NCBI RefSeq assembly: GCF_013385825.1 | Contig: NZ_JACAPG010000023.1 | Coordinates: 62,001 to 126,000, forward strand | Source of the DNA: Pseudomonas reactans | Lineage (GTDB): Bacteria; Pseudomonadota; Gammaproteobacteria; Pseudomonadales; Pseudomonadaceae | Length of the DNA stretch: 64,000 nt | Direction: 5' to 3' | Part shown: in pieces, positions 17,510-26,951 of the stretch | How the letters are laid out: each line of letters starts with the position of its first letter | How positions within the stretch are numbered: the first letter of the stretch is position 1 | Made by a program: the position numbers and the translations under genes | Notes under the pieces: model-generated | Database searches by the model: none | What the model was told of the DNA's origin: nothing | Seen by the model: the letters and a program-made list of their open reading frames with translations, nothing else

Positions 17510-18402
17510 GCCGGTTCGCGCCGTAGCTCAGCCTTGAGCCACTGCGCCAGTTGCCCGGCGCGCCCATCGGCGGCGCGCTTGGGCAGCCACAGCGCCAGGT
17601 GCGCCGGGGTTTCACTGAAACCCCACGGCGCCACCAGGCGACCCGCACGCAAGTCCTCGGCCACCAGCGGCTGAGGCGCAATCGCCACGCCCAATCCTGC
17701 CACTGCCGCCTCCAGCAAATAATACAAATGCTCAAACCCCTGGCCGTGTTTCAACGCGCCGGGCTCGATGCCGTGCTGCGCTGCCCAACTGGGCCAGGCT
17801 TGCGGGCGTGAGGTGGTGTGCAACAGCTTTTCACCACACAAGGCCTCGGCGGGTGCCTCGCGCAAACGTTCATAGCCGGCAAAGCGCGGGCTCATCACCG
17901 GGCCGATGCGTTCACTGGCCAGCTCATACACCTGCATATCCGCCGGCCATGGCGGCTCAGCGAACACCAGCAGTGCGTCCAGGCCTGGGCGGCGCGGGTC
18001 CAGATCGCCATCACCCGCCGACAGGTGCAAGCGCAGGTCCGGCAAGTCCGCGTTCAAGCGGCCCAGGCGCGGGATCAACCAGCGCGCCAGCAGGCTGCCC
18101 GAACAGCCGAGCACGAAAGGCGCATCGGCGCTGGCCTGGGTCAGCTCGGCACACACATCCCTAAGGCGCTCGAATGCCTCGGCGCTGGCATCCCGTAGCC
18201 GGACGCCTGCATCTGTGAGTTTAAGGCCTCGACCTTCCTTGACGAACAGGCTGATCCCCAAATGCTCCTCCAGCACCTTCAACTGGCGGCTGACGGCACC
18301 GTGGGTCACATGCAATTGCTCGGCGGCCTGACTGACGCTGTTCAAGCGCGCAGTCGCTTCAAAGGCACGCAGGGCGTTGAGGGGCGGAAGGTCTCGGCTC
18401 AT
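17506..18402 (-). CDS. trpI: LysR-type activator of tryptophan synthase genes
   Basis: 298-residue LysR-type regulator with an N-terminal winged helix-turn-helix (about residues 6-65: LNALRAFEATARLNSVSQAAEQLHVTHGAVSRQLKVLEEHLG) and a C-terminal effector domain. It is divergent from trpBA with 110 bases between them, the conserved Pseudomonas arrangement in which TrpI, with indoleglycerol phosphate, activates trpBA and represses itself. Identity rests mainly on this context plus the GcvA-like sequence. Confidence 0.93.
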   Translation of the reverse strand: MSRDLPPLNALRAFEATARLNSVSQAAEQLHVTHGAVSRQLKVLEEHLGISLFVKEGRGLKLTDAGVRLRDASAEAFERLRDVCAELTQASADAPFVLGCSGSLLARWLIPRLGRLNADLPDLRLHLSAGDGDLDPRRPGLDALLVFAEPPWPADMQVYELASERIGPVMSPRFAGYERLREAPAEALCGEKLLHTTSRPQAWPSWAAQHGIEPGALKHGQGFEHLYYLLEAAVAGLGVAIAPQPLVAEDLRAGRLVAPWGFSETPAHLALWLPKRAADGRAGQLAQWLKAELRREPA

Positions 18403-18512
18403 CTGTGAGTTTTCCTGACAGGTTGCGGCGATCTTATCGGTTTTCAGCGTAGAACGTCAGGGGTAGAGTGGCCCTCATTGCTTCCCACACCCCTTCTTTC
18501 CTGGAGCGTCCC
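18403..18512. promoter_or_regulatory. trpI-trpBA divergent control region
   Basis: This 110-base gap must hold both divergent promoters and the TrpI binding sites known from other Pseudomonas species. I cannot place the individual sites with confidence from the sequence alone. Confidence 0.6.
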
Positions 18513-19738
<1,226 letters not shown>

Positions 19739-19739
<1 letters not shown>

Positions 19740-20548
19740 TGAGCCGCCTGCAAACCCGCTTCGCACAGCTTAAAGAACAGAATCGCGCCGCCCTGGTGAC
19801 CTTCGTTACTGCTGGCGACCCTGGCTACGACACCTCGCTGGCGATCCTCAAAGGCTTGCCAGCCGCTGGCGCCGACGTGATCGAGTTGGGCATGCCCTTC
19901 ACCGACCCGATGGCCGACGGCCCGGCCATTCAACTGGCCAACATCCGCGCGTTGAACGCCAAGCAGAACCTGGTGAAAACCCTGCAGATGGTCCGCGAGT
20001 TCCGCCAGGACAACAACGACACGCCGCTGGTGTTGATGGGCTACTTCAACCCGATCCACAAATACGGCGTGCCGCAGTTCATCGCCGACGCCAAGGAAGC
20101 CGGCGTGGACGGCCTGATCGTGGTCGACATGCCGCCCGAGCATAACGGCGAGCTGTGCGACCCGGCCCAGGCCGCTGGCATCGACTTCATCCGCCTGACC
20201 ACGCCGACCACTGACGATGTGCGCTTGCCGACAGTGCTGAATGGCAGCTCCGGTTTTGTGTACTACGTGTCGGTGGCCGGTGTAACCGGCGCCGGCGCTG
20301 CGACCCTGGAGCACGTCGAAGAAGCCGTGACCCGCCTGCGTCGCCATACCGACCTGCCGATCAGCATCGGTTTTGGTATCCGCACGCCGGAACAAGCGGC
20401 GGCCATCGCCCGCTTGGCTGACGGTGTGGTCGTAGGTTCGGCGCTGATCGACCATATCGCCAATGCCAAGAACGACCAGCAAGCCATCGACGGCGTGTTG
20501 AGCCTGTGTGCGGCATTGTCGGAAGGCGTGCGTAACGCTCGTAAGTAA
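19739..20548 (+). CDS. trpA: Tryptophan synthase alpha chain
   Basis: Cleaves indole-3-glycerol phosphate to indole and glyceraldehyde-3-phosphate. 269 residues. Catalytic Glu49 and Asp60 are in VIELGMPFTDPMADGP, at the same positions as in E. coli. The start at 19739 overlaps the trpB stop by one base, ensuring coupled translation. A strong terminator lies 77 bases downstream. Confidence 0.97.
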
Positions 20549-20624
20549 GGGCCCCGTAAGCAGTAGGTAAAGTTCCTGATACAGAGGAATCAACCCGCCC
20601 GGGCACGGCCTAAACAGCAAGACC

Positions 20625-20657
20625 AAGGGATTTCGAACCTCGTTCGAAATCCCTTTT
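20625..20657 (+). terminator. Terminator of trpBA
   Basis: Perfect 14-base stem (AAGGGATTTCGAAC / GTTCGAAATCCCTT) with loop CTC, followed by TTTT. It ends the trpBA operon just before the next gene. Confidence 0.93.
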
Positions 20658-20684
20658 TTGTTTGCGTGCCCTGAGGAATACCCG

Positions 20685-21125
20685 ATGAAAATGCCCAAAA
20701 CCGTGATTGCCGGCCTTGGCGTGCTGGTGCTTGGCGCCAGCGCCCTGGTGCAGGCTGCGCCTTATGACCAGGGCGGCCCTGACCGTGGCGGCCCGCAGGG
20801 CCAGCACGAACAACGCGGCGACGACCATCGCGGCCCGCAGGACAACCGTCGCGGCGGCCCGCCCCAGGATTTCGGCCCGGTCCGCCAGATCATCCACGAT
20901 AACCACGGCCAGTTCGCCCGTGGCGCACCGCCACCGCCGAATGTACGCCTGGTGCGTGGCCAGCCGCTGCCCCGCGGCTACTACGGCGAGCGCCTCGACC
21001 GCCGCGCCTTGGAGCGCCTACCGGTGTATCCAGGTTATGAATGGCGCCGTTCGGGGCCGGACGTGGTGTTGATCGCGGTGGGTACGGGCATCGTCTACGA
21101 GATCCTCGACGGCGTCCTCAACTGA
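20685..21125 (+). CDS. CigR/RcnB-like exported protein
   Basis: 146-residue exported protein. After a signal peptide (MKMPKTVIAGLGVLVLGASALVQA) comes a disordered Gly/Arg/Pro/Gln-rich stretch (about residues 25-65), then a folded tail: VRQIIHDNHGQFARG, LVRGQPLPRGYYGERL and a hydrophobic end VVLIAVGTGIVYEILDGVLN. That tail matches the RcnB family and the CigR group of proposed anti-virulence regulators. ATG 20685 has GAGGA upstream. The function in this organism is unknown. Confidence 0.8.
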   Translation: MKMPKTVIAGLGVLVLGASALVQAAPYDQGGPDRGGPQGQHEQRGDDHRGPQDNRRGGPPQDFGPVRQIIHDNHGQFARGAPPPPNVRLVRGQPLPRGYYGERLDRRALERLPVYPGYEWRRSGPDVVLIAVGTGIVYEILDGVLN

Positions 21126-21136
21126 AACCCATGCAC

Positions 21137-21202
21137 TGTAGGGCCGGCTTGCCGGCGATGGCGGTCTTGAGGGCGCTATCGCCGGCAAGCCGGCTCCTAC
21201 AG
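21137..21202. repeat. REP inverted pair
   Basis: Two facing REP units (21137-21160 and 21179-21202, CCGGCTTGCCGGCGAT cores) separated by 18 bases lie between the convergent CigR-like and transporter genes. Confidence 0.87.
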
Positions 21203-21210
21203 GGCTGTGG

Positions 21211-22518
21211 TTATTTGAGTTCGATGCGTTCGACTTTGCCTACGAGCAACACGTAGGAAAGCGCCCCGAGCAACGCCAGCACCGCGATATAGGTAATCGC
21301 CGGCGCAAACGAATCGCCACTGGCTAGAAAGCCAATCACGATCGGCGTGGCAATCGCCGACAGGTTGCCGATGAAGTTGAACACCCCACCGGTCAACCCC
21401 AACAGGCGCGCCGGTGCCAGGGTCGACACCAGCGACCAGGTAATCGAGGCCAACCCATTACCAAAGAACGCCACCGCCAGGAACGCAATCACCCACGCCG
21501 TCGAATCCACATAGTTGGCACCGATGATCGCCGTGGAGATCAGCAGCCCGCCGATGATCGGCAACTTGCGCGCAAACCCCACCGACGCGCCGCGGCGAAT
21601 CAACCAATCGGAAAAGATCCCGGAACACAGCACGCCCACAAACGCCGCGAGGAATGGCAATGACGCCAGCAGGCCGGACTTGATGAAGTCCATGCCGCGA
21701 TACTTCACCAGATAAGTCGGGAACCACGTCAGAAAGAACCACAACGTGGAGTTGAGGCAGAACTGCCCCAGGTAGATGCCCCACAGTTTGCGCTTGCTCA
21801 ACACGATGCCCAGGTCGACCCAGCTGAACGGCGCCTTGGCGGCTTTTTCCTGCATGTCTACCAGGCCGCCACCTTCACGGATCAGCTCGATTTCAGCAGC
21901 GTTCGCGCTTTTGAAATCCTTCGGCTCGCGGTACACCGCATACCAGATCGCCGCCCACAGGATGCCGACGCCACCGGTCACCACAAACACCATGTGCCAG
22001 CCAAACGCATGTTGCAGCCACGCCAGTACCGGCGTGAGGAATGCCAGCCCGACAAACTGCCCGGAGGTGTAGAAGCCGATCGCCGTGGCGCGCTCGCGCT
22101 CGGGGAACCAGGTTGTAACCACGCGGCTGTTGATCGGATAGGCCGGGGCTTCCAACGCACCCACCGCCATGCGCAGCACGAACAGCGCGATAAAGCTGGC
22201 AGCGAAGCCGAGCATGACCGTCGCAATCGACCACAGCAGCAACGCAGCGGTGTAGAGAATGCGCGGCGGCACGCGGTCCACCAGCCAGCCGCCGGGGATC
22301 TGCATGGCGGCGTAGGTCCAGCCGAACGCAGAGAAAATCAGCCCAACGTGCACTGGGTCGATCCCCAGTTCGCTGGTCAGGGCCGGGGCGGCGATGGACA
22401 GGTTGCTGCGGTCGAGGTAGTTGATCACCACGGTGATAAACAGCAGGACCATGATGAAGAAACGCTTTCGGGTAGGCGTGACTAAAGAAGCCTGCCCGGT
22501 GAAGGATTCAGGGTGCAT
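21211..22518 (-). CDS. MFS transporter, probable D-galactonate permease
   Basis: 435-residue major facilitator of the anion:cation symporter family with 12 expected membrane segments; the signature DRSNLSIAAPALTSELGIDPVHVGLIFSAFGWTYA at residues ~36-70 is typical of DgoT/GudP/ExuT hexonate and hexuronate importers. It is the last gene of the galactonate block (dgoK, dgoA, dgoD, transporter), 144 bases after dgoD with a REP pair between. The substrate assignment comes from this context. Confidence 0.88.
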   Translation of the reverse strand: MHPESFTGQASLVTPTRKRFFIMVLLFITVVINYLDRSNLSIAAPALTSELGIDPVHVGLIFSAFGWTYAAMQIPGGWLVDRVPPRILYTAALLLWSIATVMLGFAASFIALFVLRMAVGALEAPAYPINSRVVTTWFPERERATAIGFYTSGQFVGLAFLTPVLAWLQHAFGWHMVFVVTGGVGILWAAIWYAVYREPKDFKSANAAEIELIREGGGLVDMQEKAAKAPFSWVDLGIVLSKRKLWGIYLGQFCLNSTLWFFLTWFPTYLVKYRGMDFIKSGLLASLPFLAAFVGVLCSGIFSDWLIRRGASVGFARKLPIIGGLLISTAIIGANYVDSTAWVIAFLAVAFFGNGLASITWSLVSTLAPARLLGLTGGVFNFIGNLSAIATPIVIGFLASGDSFAPAITYIAVLALLGALSYVLLVGKVERIELK

Positions 22519-22560
22519 GGGGGTTGCCTCTTCTTATGCTTATTGAGGTATGGATCAACT

Positions 22561-22652
22561 TGTAGGAGCCGGCTTGCCGGCGATGGCGGCGCGCCAGTCG
22601 ACACCGGCAGTGGCTGATCCACCGCAATCGCCGGCAAGCCGGCTCCTACAGG
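22561..22652. repeat. REP inverted pair
   Basis: Facing units at 22561-22584 and 22628-22652 between dgoD and the transporter gene; if transcribed together, the hairpin may stabilise the upstream dgo mRNA relative to the transporter part. Confidence 0.87.
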
Positions 22653-22662
22653 TAAGCGGTGC

Positions 22663-23811
22663 TTACCACTCGGCGAAGCTGCCGTCGGCGTGGCGCCAGA
22701 TCGGGTTACGCCAGCGGTGGCCGATGGCCGCGCGTTCGATCACGTATTCTTCGTTAATCTCGATGCCCAGGCCCGGTCCGTCGGGGATCTTCACAAAGCC
22801 CTGGTCATAGTCGAACACGCCCGGATCACGCACGTAATCGAGCAGGTCATTGCTCTCGTTGTAGTGAATGCCCAGGCTTTGCTCCTGGATAAACGCGTTG
22901 TAGCAGACCGCGTCCAGTTGCAGGCATGCCGCCAAGGCAATCGGGCCCAGCGGGCAGTGCAGGGCCAGGGCCACGTCGTAGGCTTCGGCCATGTTGGCGA
23001 TCTTGCGGGTTTCGGTGATGCCACCGGCATGGGACGCATCCGGCTGGATGATGTCGACGTAGCCTTCGCTGAGCACACGCTTGAAATCCCAACGCGAGAA
23101 CAGGCGCTCGCCCAGGGCAATCGGCGTGCTGGTCAGCGGTGCCAGCTCTTTCAGCGCTTCGTAGTTCTCGCTGAGCACCGGCTCTTCGATGAACATCAAT
23201 TTGTACGGGTCGAGTTCCTTCATCAGCACCTTGGCCATGGGCTTGTGCACCCGGCCATGGAAGTCGACGCCGATGCCGACATTGGGACCCACCGCGTCAC
23301 GCACGGCGGCGACGTTGGCCAGGGCCAGGTCGACTTTTTCAAAGCTGTCGACGAACTGCAGTTCTTCGGTGCCGTTCATCTTCACCGCGGTGAAGCCACG
23401 GGCCACTGCCTCTTTGGCAGCGCGGGCGGTGTCGGCCGGGCGATCACCGCCGATCCACGAGTAAACGCGGATCTTGTCACGCACCTGACCGCCGAGCAGA
23501 TCGCTGACCGACACACCGAGCGCCTTGCCCTTGATGTCCCACAGCGCCTGGTCGATGCCGGCGAGGGCGCTCATGTGCACGGCGCCGCCGCGGTAGAAGC
23601 CGCCACGATAAAGCACGGTCCAGATGTCTTCGATATTGCGTGGGTCTTTGCCGATCAGGTAGTCGGACAATTCTTCGACGGCAGCGGCCACGGTGTGGGC
23701 GCGGCCTTCTACAACAGGCTCACCCCAGCCGGTCACGCCCTGGTCGGTCTCGACTTTCAGGAAGCACCAGCGCGGTGGGACGATAAAGGTCGTCAGTTTG
23801 GTGATTTTCAT
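22663..23811 (-). CDS. dgoD: D-galactonate dehydratase
   Basis: Enolase-superfamily enzyme converting D-galactonate to 2-dehydro-3-deoxygalactonate. 382 residues. All expected Mg ligands and catalytic residues fall at the E. coli GalD positions: Asp183 and His185 (GVDFHGR), Glu209 (FIEEP), Glu235 (LGERLF), and His285 (LHCPLGP). It lies downstream of dgoA with a 47-base gap in the same direction. Confidence 0.96.
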   Translation of the reverse strand: MKITKLTTFIVPPRWCFLKVETDQGVTGWGEPVVEGRAHTVAAAVEELSDYLIGKDPRNIEDIWTVLYRGGFYRGGAVHMSALAGIDQALWDIKGKALGVSVSDLLGGQVRDKIRVYSWIGGDRPADTARAAKEAVARGFTAVKMNGTEELQFVDSFEKVDLALANVAAVRDAVGPNVGIGVDFHGRVHKPMAKVLMKELDPYKLMFIEEPVLSENYEALKELAPLTSTPIALGERLFSRWDFKRVLSEGYVDIIQPDASHAGGITETRKIANMAEAYDVALALHCPLGPIALAACLQLDAVCYNAFIQEQSLGIHYNESNDLLDYVRDPGVFDYDQGFVKIPDGPGLGIEINEEYVIERAAIGHRWRNPIWRHADGSFAEW

Positions 23812-23858
23812 CTGTTATCTCTCTTATAGATGCGGCGCCGGTAGGCGCGAAACTTGAT

Positions 23859-24479
23859 TCAGCTAAGGGCTTTCCAGGCGGCGACATAAGCCTGGGCGCG
23901 GCTCGCTACCTGATCCACGGTCATACCCGGTTTGAACAACCCGGAACCCAGCCCGAAACCTTTGGCGCCGGCGTCGGTGAACACCTGCATGTTGTCCGGG
24001 GTGATGCCTCCCACCGGCAGCAGCAAGGTGCCAGCCGGCAATACCGCCAGCCACGCCTTGATCACCGAAGGGCCCATTTGCTCGGCGGGGAACAGCTTCA
24101 GCACGTCGGCGCCTTCGGCCAGTGCCGCGAAGGCTTCGGTCGGCGTAGCCACGCCCGGCGACAGAAACAGGCCTGCGGCTTTCGCAGCACGCAAAACCTT
24201 GGCATCGCTGTGGGGCATGACGATCACTTGGCCGCCGGCCGCCTTCACTTGCTCAACCTGCTCCGGCGTCAACACCGTGCCAGCACCGATCAGGCAATCG
24301 GCGGGCAAACTGTCGCGCAGGGTGCGGATACTGGTGTAGGGATCAGGCGAATTCAGCGGGACTTCGATCACCCGAAACCCCGCTTGGTACAGCACCTGGC
24401 CGACAGCCTGGGCTTCGTCCGGGCGAATGCCGCGCAGGATGGCGATCAAACCGTTTTGCGCGAGTGCTTGCTTGAGCAT
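23859..24479 (-). CDS. dgoA: 2-dehydro-3-deoxy-6-phosphogalactonate aldolase
   Basis: Class I aldolase splitting KDPGal into pyruvate and glyceraldehyde-3-phosphate. 206 residues from ATG 24479 (MLKQALAQNGLIAILRG). The likely Schiff-base Lys128 is in DVLKLFPAE, with Arg16 (ILRG) and Glu39 (VIEVPL) completing the active site. A much longer open frame upstream only reads through dgoK out of frame. One base separates it from the dgoK stop. Confidence 0.95.
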   Translation of the reverse strand: MLKQALAQNGLIAILRGIRPDEAQAVGQVLYQAGFRVIEVPLNSPDPYTSIRTLRDSLPADCLIGAGTVLTPEQVEQVKAAGGQVIVMPHSDAKVLRAAKAAGLFLSPGVATPTEAFAALAEGADVLKLFPAEQMGPSVIKAWLAVLPAGTLLLPVGGITPDNMQVFTDAGAKGFGLGSGLFKPGMTVDQVASRAQAYVAAWKALS

Positions 24480-24480
24480 G

Positions 24481-25440
24481 TCAGGCCTCCAATACAGGTT
24501 GAGTGAGCCCAGCCGCCACGGCCAGCTGCCACAGGCCGCGCTCGGTGGCTTCCTGCTCCAGGCTGACGTGGGCAAAGCCGCAAAGGGCGAGGGCACGTTG
24601 ATAACGGGCGCAAAGGGGCGCGGCGCCGACCAGGATGATCGGCTTGTGTTTGGCGCTGTCGGGCAGACCGGCGAGTTCATGGCCGATAAGCAAGCCGGAC
24701 AGGTAATCGGGCTGCTGGTCAGGCGCGAGTTCGCCGGTGAGCCCCAGGGTGCGGGCACTGAACAAGGTGGACAGCACGCCGCGCTGGCCGTCTTCGGAAA
24801 GCGCCACGTGCACGCCTCGGTCGAAGGCTTCGACCTGGAATTGTTCGGACGGCAGCTGAGTACGCCCAAGGATGCTGTGTTTGCTCAACACCGCAAACAG
24901 CTCGCCGGTCATGAAGGTATCGAAATGCGTGATGCAGCCCTCGACCACTTCTACCCACTTGGAATGGCTGCCCGGCAGGCCGATCAACACATCGGCGCCC
25001 AGCCCTTGCAGCACGCCCAGCACTTGGGTTTCTTCGCCGCGCATCACGTTGGGCAGGCCGACCTGCTCGATCACGCCCGGCACGATGTGCACGTCCACGC
25101 CGCGCAGGCTGTGCACTTGGTGCAGCGCCTGGCCGAGGCTGGCGACATCGACCGGGGTATTGCGATAGGCCGCCTCGCTCCAGCCCTGGGCGCTGCCGAC
25201 CATGCCACAGGCAATTACCGGTAACCCCGGCTGGGCGTCGAGCCAATCCCCGCACGCCGCGTCGAACGCCAACTCGAAGCCGTTGCTGCAACGCACGCCG
25301 GCAATGTCCCGGGGTTCGCTGGGCAAATGCATGATGCCCCACGCCAGCGAGCGCTGTTCCAGCACTGTGCCTGCGGGGCCGAGTTTATAAGCACGAAGGG
25401 AGCTGGTTCCCCAATCGAGCGCGATCAATTGCGCCTGCAT
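24481..25440 (-). CDS. dgoK: 2-dehydro-3-deoxygalactonokinase
   Basis: Phosphorylates 2-dehydro-3-deoxygalactonate at C6 using ATP. 319 residues with the N-terminal phosphate-1 type segment LIALDWGTSSLRAYKL and a glycine-rich GLPGSHSKWVEV typical of DgoK. First gene of the dgo block on the minus strand; the 96 bases upstream are AT-rich and probably contain the promoter. No dgoR-type GntR regulator is adjacent in this window. Confidence 0.95.
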   Translation of the reverse strand: MQAQLIALDWGTSSLRAYKLGPAGTVLEQRSLAWGIMHLPSEPRDIAGVRCSNGFELAFDAACGDWLDAQPGLPVIACGMVGSAQGWSEAAYRNTPVDVASLGQALHQVHSLRGVDVHIVPGVIEQVGLPNVMRGEETQVLGVLQGLGADVLIGLPGSHSKWVEVVEGCITHFDTFMTGELFAVLSKHSILGRTQLPSEQFQVEAFDRGVHVALSEDGQRGVLSTLFSARTLGLTGELAPDQQPDYLSGLLIGHELAGLPDSAKHKPIILVGAAPLCARYQRALALCGFAHVSLEQEATERGLWQLAVAAGLTQPVLEA

Positions 25441-25536
25441 CGCTTCACCTGAGTTCTGAGCGGATGCAGCGAATATAAACCTACGCGAACGAAAGTCTCA
25501 ATATATAAATATCAATCCCATATTTAGGGACTTAAT

Positions 25537-25866
25537 TTAAGAAAAGGCTGACAGGTTCAGCTCCCGCATCGCCCCCATCCAGACGGCATAGTCAGTGTGG
25601 TCCTTCAGGTCATCACCGGTTTCGGGGTGCAGGAACACCACCAGCCCGTTACGATGGATCACCAACCACGGCAGCACGACACCGATGTACTCTGGATCGA
25701 ACGCCAGCTGGCAGCTCCAATCCGGGTGCGGGCCCACCGGTCGTTCGTGCACACGGCCCATGCGCAGTGGGAAGAGTTTGGCGGCGTCTTCGCACAGGCT
25801 GCGCGCCTGTTCGATCGTGCTGGCGTCGAAGTAGATATGGGCGTGGTAGCCCTTGATACGTTGCAT
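25537..25866 (-). CDS. DOPA 4,5-dioxygenase family protein
   Basis: A 109-residue protein of the DOPA_dioxygen family. Histidines in YHAHIYF, VGPHPDW and FLHPETGDD form the expected metal site of extradiol-type cleavage. The start at ATG 25866 (MQRIKGYHAHIYFD) has CGGAG six bases upstream; in-frame ATGs at 25884 and 25908 have none. In plants and fungi relatives cleave DOPA; bacterial members have unknown substrates. It is 31 bases downstream of the LysR gene in the same direction. Confidence 0.88.
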   Translation of the reverse strand: MQRIKGYHAHIYFDASTIEQARSLCEDAAKLFPLRMGRVHERPVGPHPDWSCQLAFDPEYIGVVLPWLVIHRNGLVVFLHPETGDDLKDHTDYAVWMGAMRELNLSAFS

Positions 25867-25897
25867 GGCGGACTCCGGATCCATTATGCGCCCGATG

Positions 25898-26848
25898 CTA
25901 GACCGCAATGGACGGCAGGGCCAGCCCGGTCAGCGACTGGGCGCTGCTGGCTTGTTCTGCCACCAACCAGTCGACGAAGCGCTCGACCAACTGCCCCCGA
26001 CGTTTGCGCTGGGGCTGCACCACGTAATAGCCAAAGCGCGAGATCACCGTGTCGCTCACCGGCCGGCACAACCAGCCCTGTTCCAGCAGGTTATCCACCA
26101 GGTGGCGCCAGCCGATGGCAACGCCCTGGCCGGCAATCGCGGCCTGGATCAACAGGGTGTAATTGTCGAAACGCAGTTGGCCGGGCGTCGGTGCCGCACT
26201 GATTCCCAGCTCACGAAACACACCGCTCCAGTCGAACCATTGGCTGTTGTTTTCCTGGCGCAGGTGCAGCAGCGGGAAATCGTGCAAATTCTGCACAGTC
26301 AGCGGCGTGGCCTGTTCCTTGAGCCACTGAGGGCTGCACACCGGGAACACTTCCTCGTTGAACAGCCACAGGCTGTCGCCCTGCTTGAAACGGCCGTCGC
26401 CAAACAACACCGCCACGTCGATATCGCTGCGCAAAGTGGCGTGATTGCGCTCGCTGGTCACCAGGCTCACATCAACCTGCGGGTTGGCCTGATGAAAGCG
26501 ATGCAGGCGCGGCATCAGCCAATAGGCGGCGAAGGCGAAGTCGGTGGCGACTTGCAACACTTCATGCTGATCCTGCTGGGTGATCAGGCTCAAGCCCTGG
26601 TTGATGCCTTGCAAACCGCCTTGCACATGCTCGAACAGCAGGGCGCCGGCGTCGGTCAGTTCAATCCCTCGGTAGATGCGATCAAACAGGCGAATCGCCA
26701 ACTGTTCTTCCAGGCGCTTGATCTGCTGGCTGATGGCCGGTTGGGTGGTGCCCAGTTCCATCGCGGCGGCGGTAAAACTGCGATGGCGTGCGGCGGCTTC
26801 GAAGGCGCGCAGCAAATCGAGGGACAGGTCACCAAGGGCTTCATACAT
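25898..26848 (-). CDS. LysR-type regulator of choline-sulfate utilisation
   Basis: 316-residue LysR-type regulator of the GcvA branch. The helix-turn-helix spans about residues 10-70 (LLRAFEAAARHRSFTAAAMELGTTQPAISQQIKRLEEQL). It is divergent from betC with 103 bases between the starts, the arrangement in PA0032-PA0031, so it most likely controls betC-choX in response to choline sulfate or a derivative. Confidence 0.9.
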   Translation of the reverse strand: MYEALGDLSLDLLRAFEAAARHRSFTAAAMELGTTQPAISQQIKRLEEQLAIRLFDRIYRGIELTDAGALLFEHVQGGLQGINQGLSLITQQDQHEVLQVATDFAFAAYWLMPRLHRFHQANPQVDVSLVTSERNHATLRSDIDVAVLFGDGRFKQGDSLWLFNEEVFPVCSPQWLKEQATPLTVQNLHDFPLLHLRQENNSQWFDWSGVFRELGISAAPTPGQLRFDNYTLLIQAAIAGQGVAIGWRHLVDNLLEQGWLCRPVSDTVISRFGYYVVQPQRKRRGQLVERFVDWLVAEQASSAQSLTGLALPSIAV

Positions 26849-26951
26849 AAGCTGTGCTTATCCTAGACATTGCTTTTCATGGGCTTTACCCCAATTTTCG
26901 TGGGCTGCATGCTCATTGGCATAAACACCGCCTATGGAATGCCGATAGATC
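26849..26951. promoter_or_regulatory. betC / LysR divergent control region
   Basis: The 103-base spacer between the divergently transcribed regulator and betC must contain both promoters and the regulator's binding site. No single clear palindrome stands out to me. Confidence 0.5.

Noticed and set aside
23859..24869. A 336-residue reading for dgoA
   Set aside because: The extra N-terminal part is the dgoK gene read in another frame; the KDPGal aldolase family starts at 24479.
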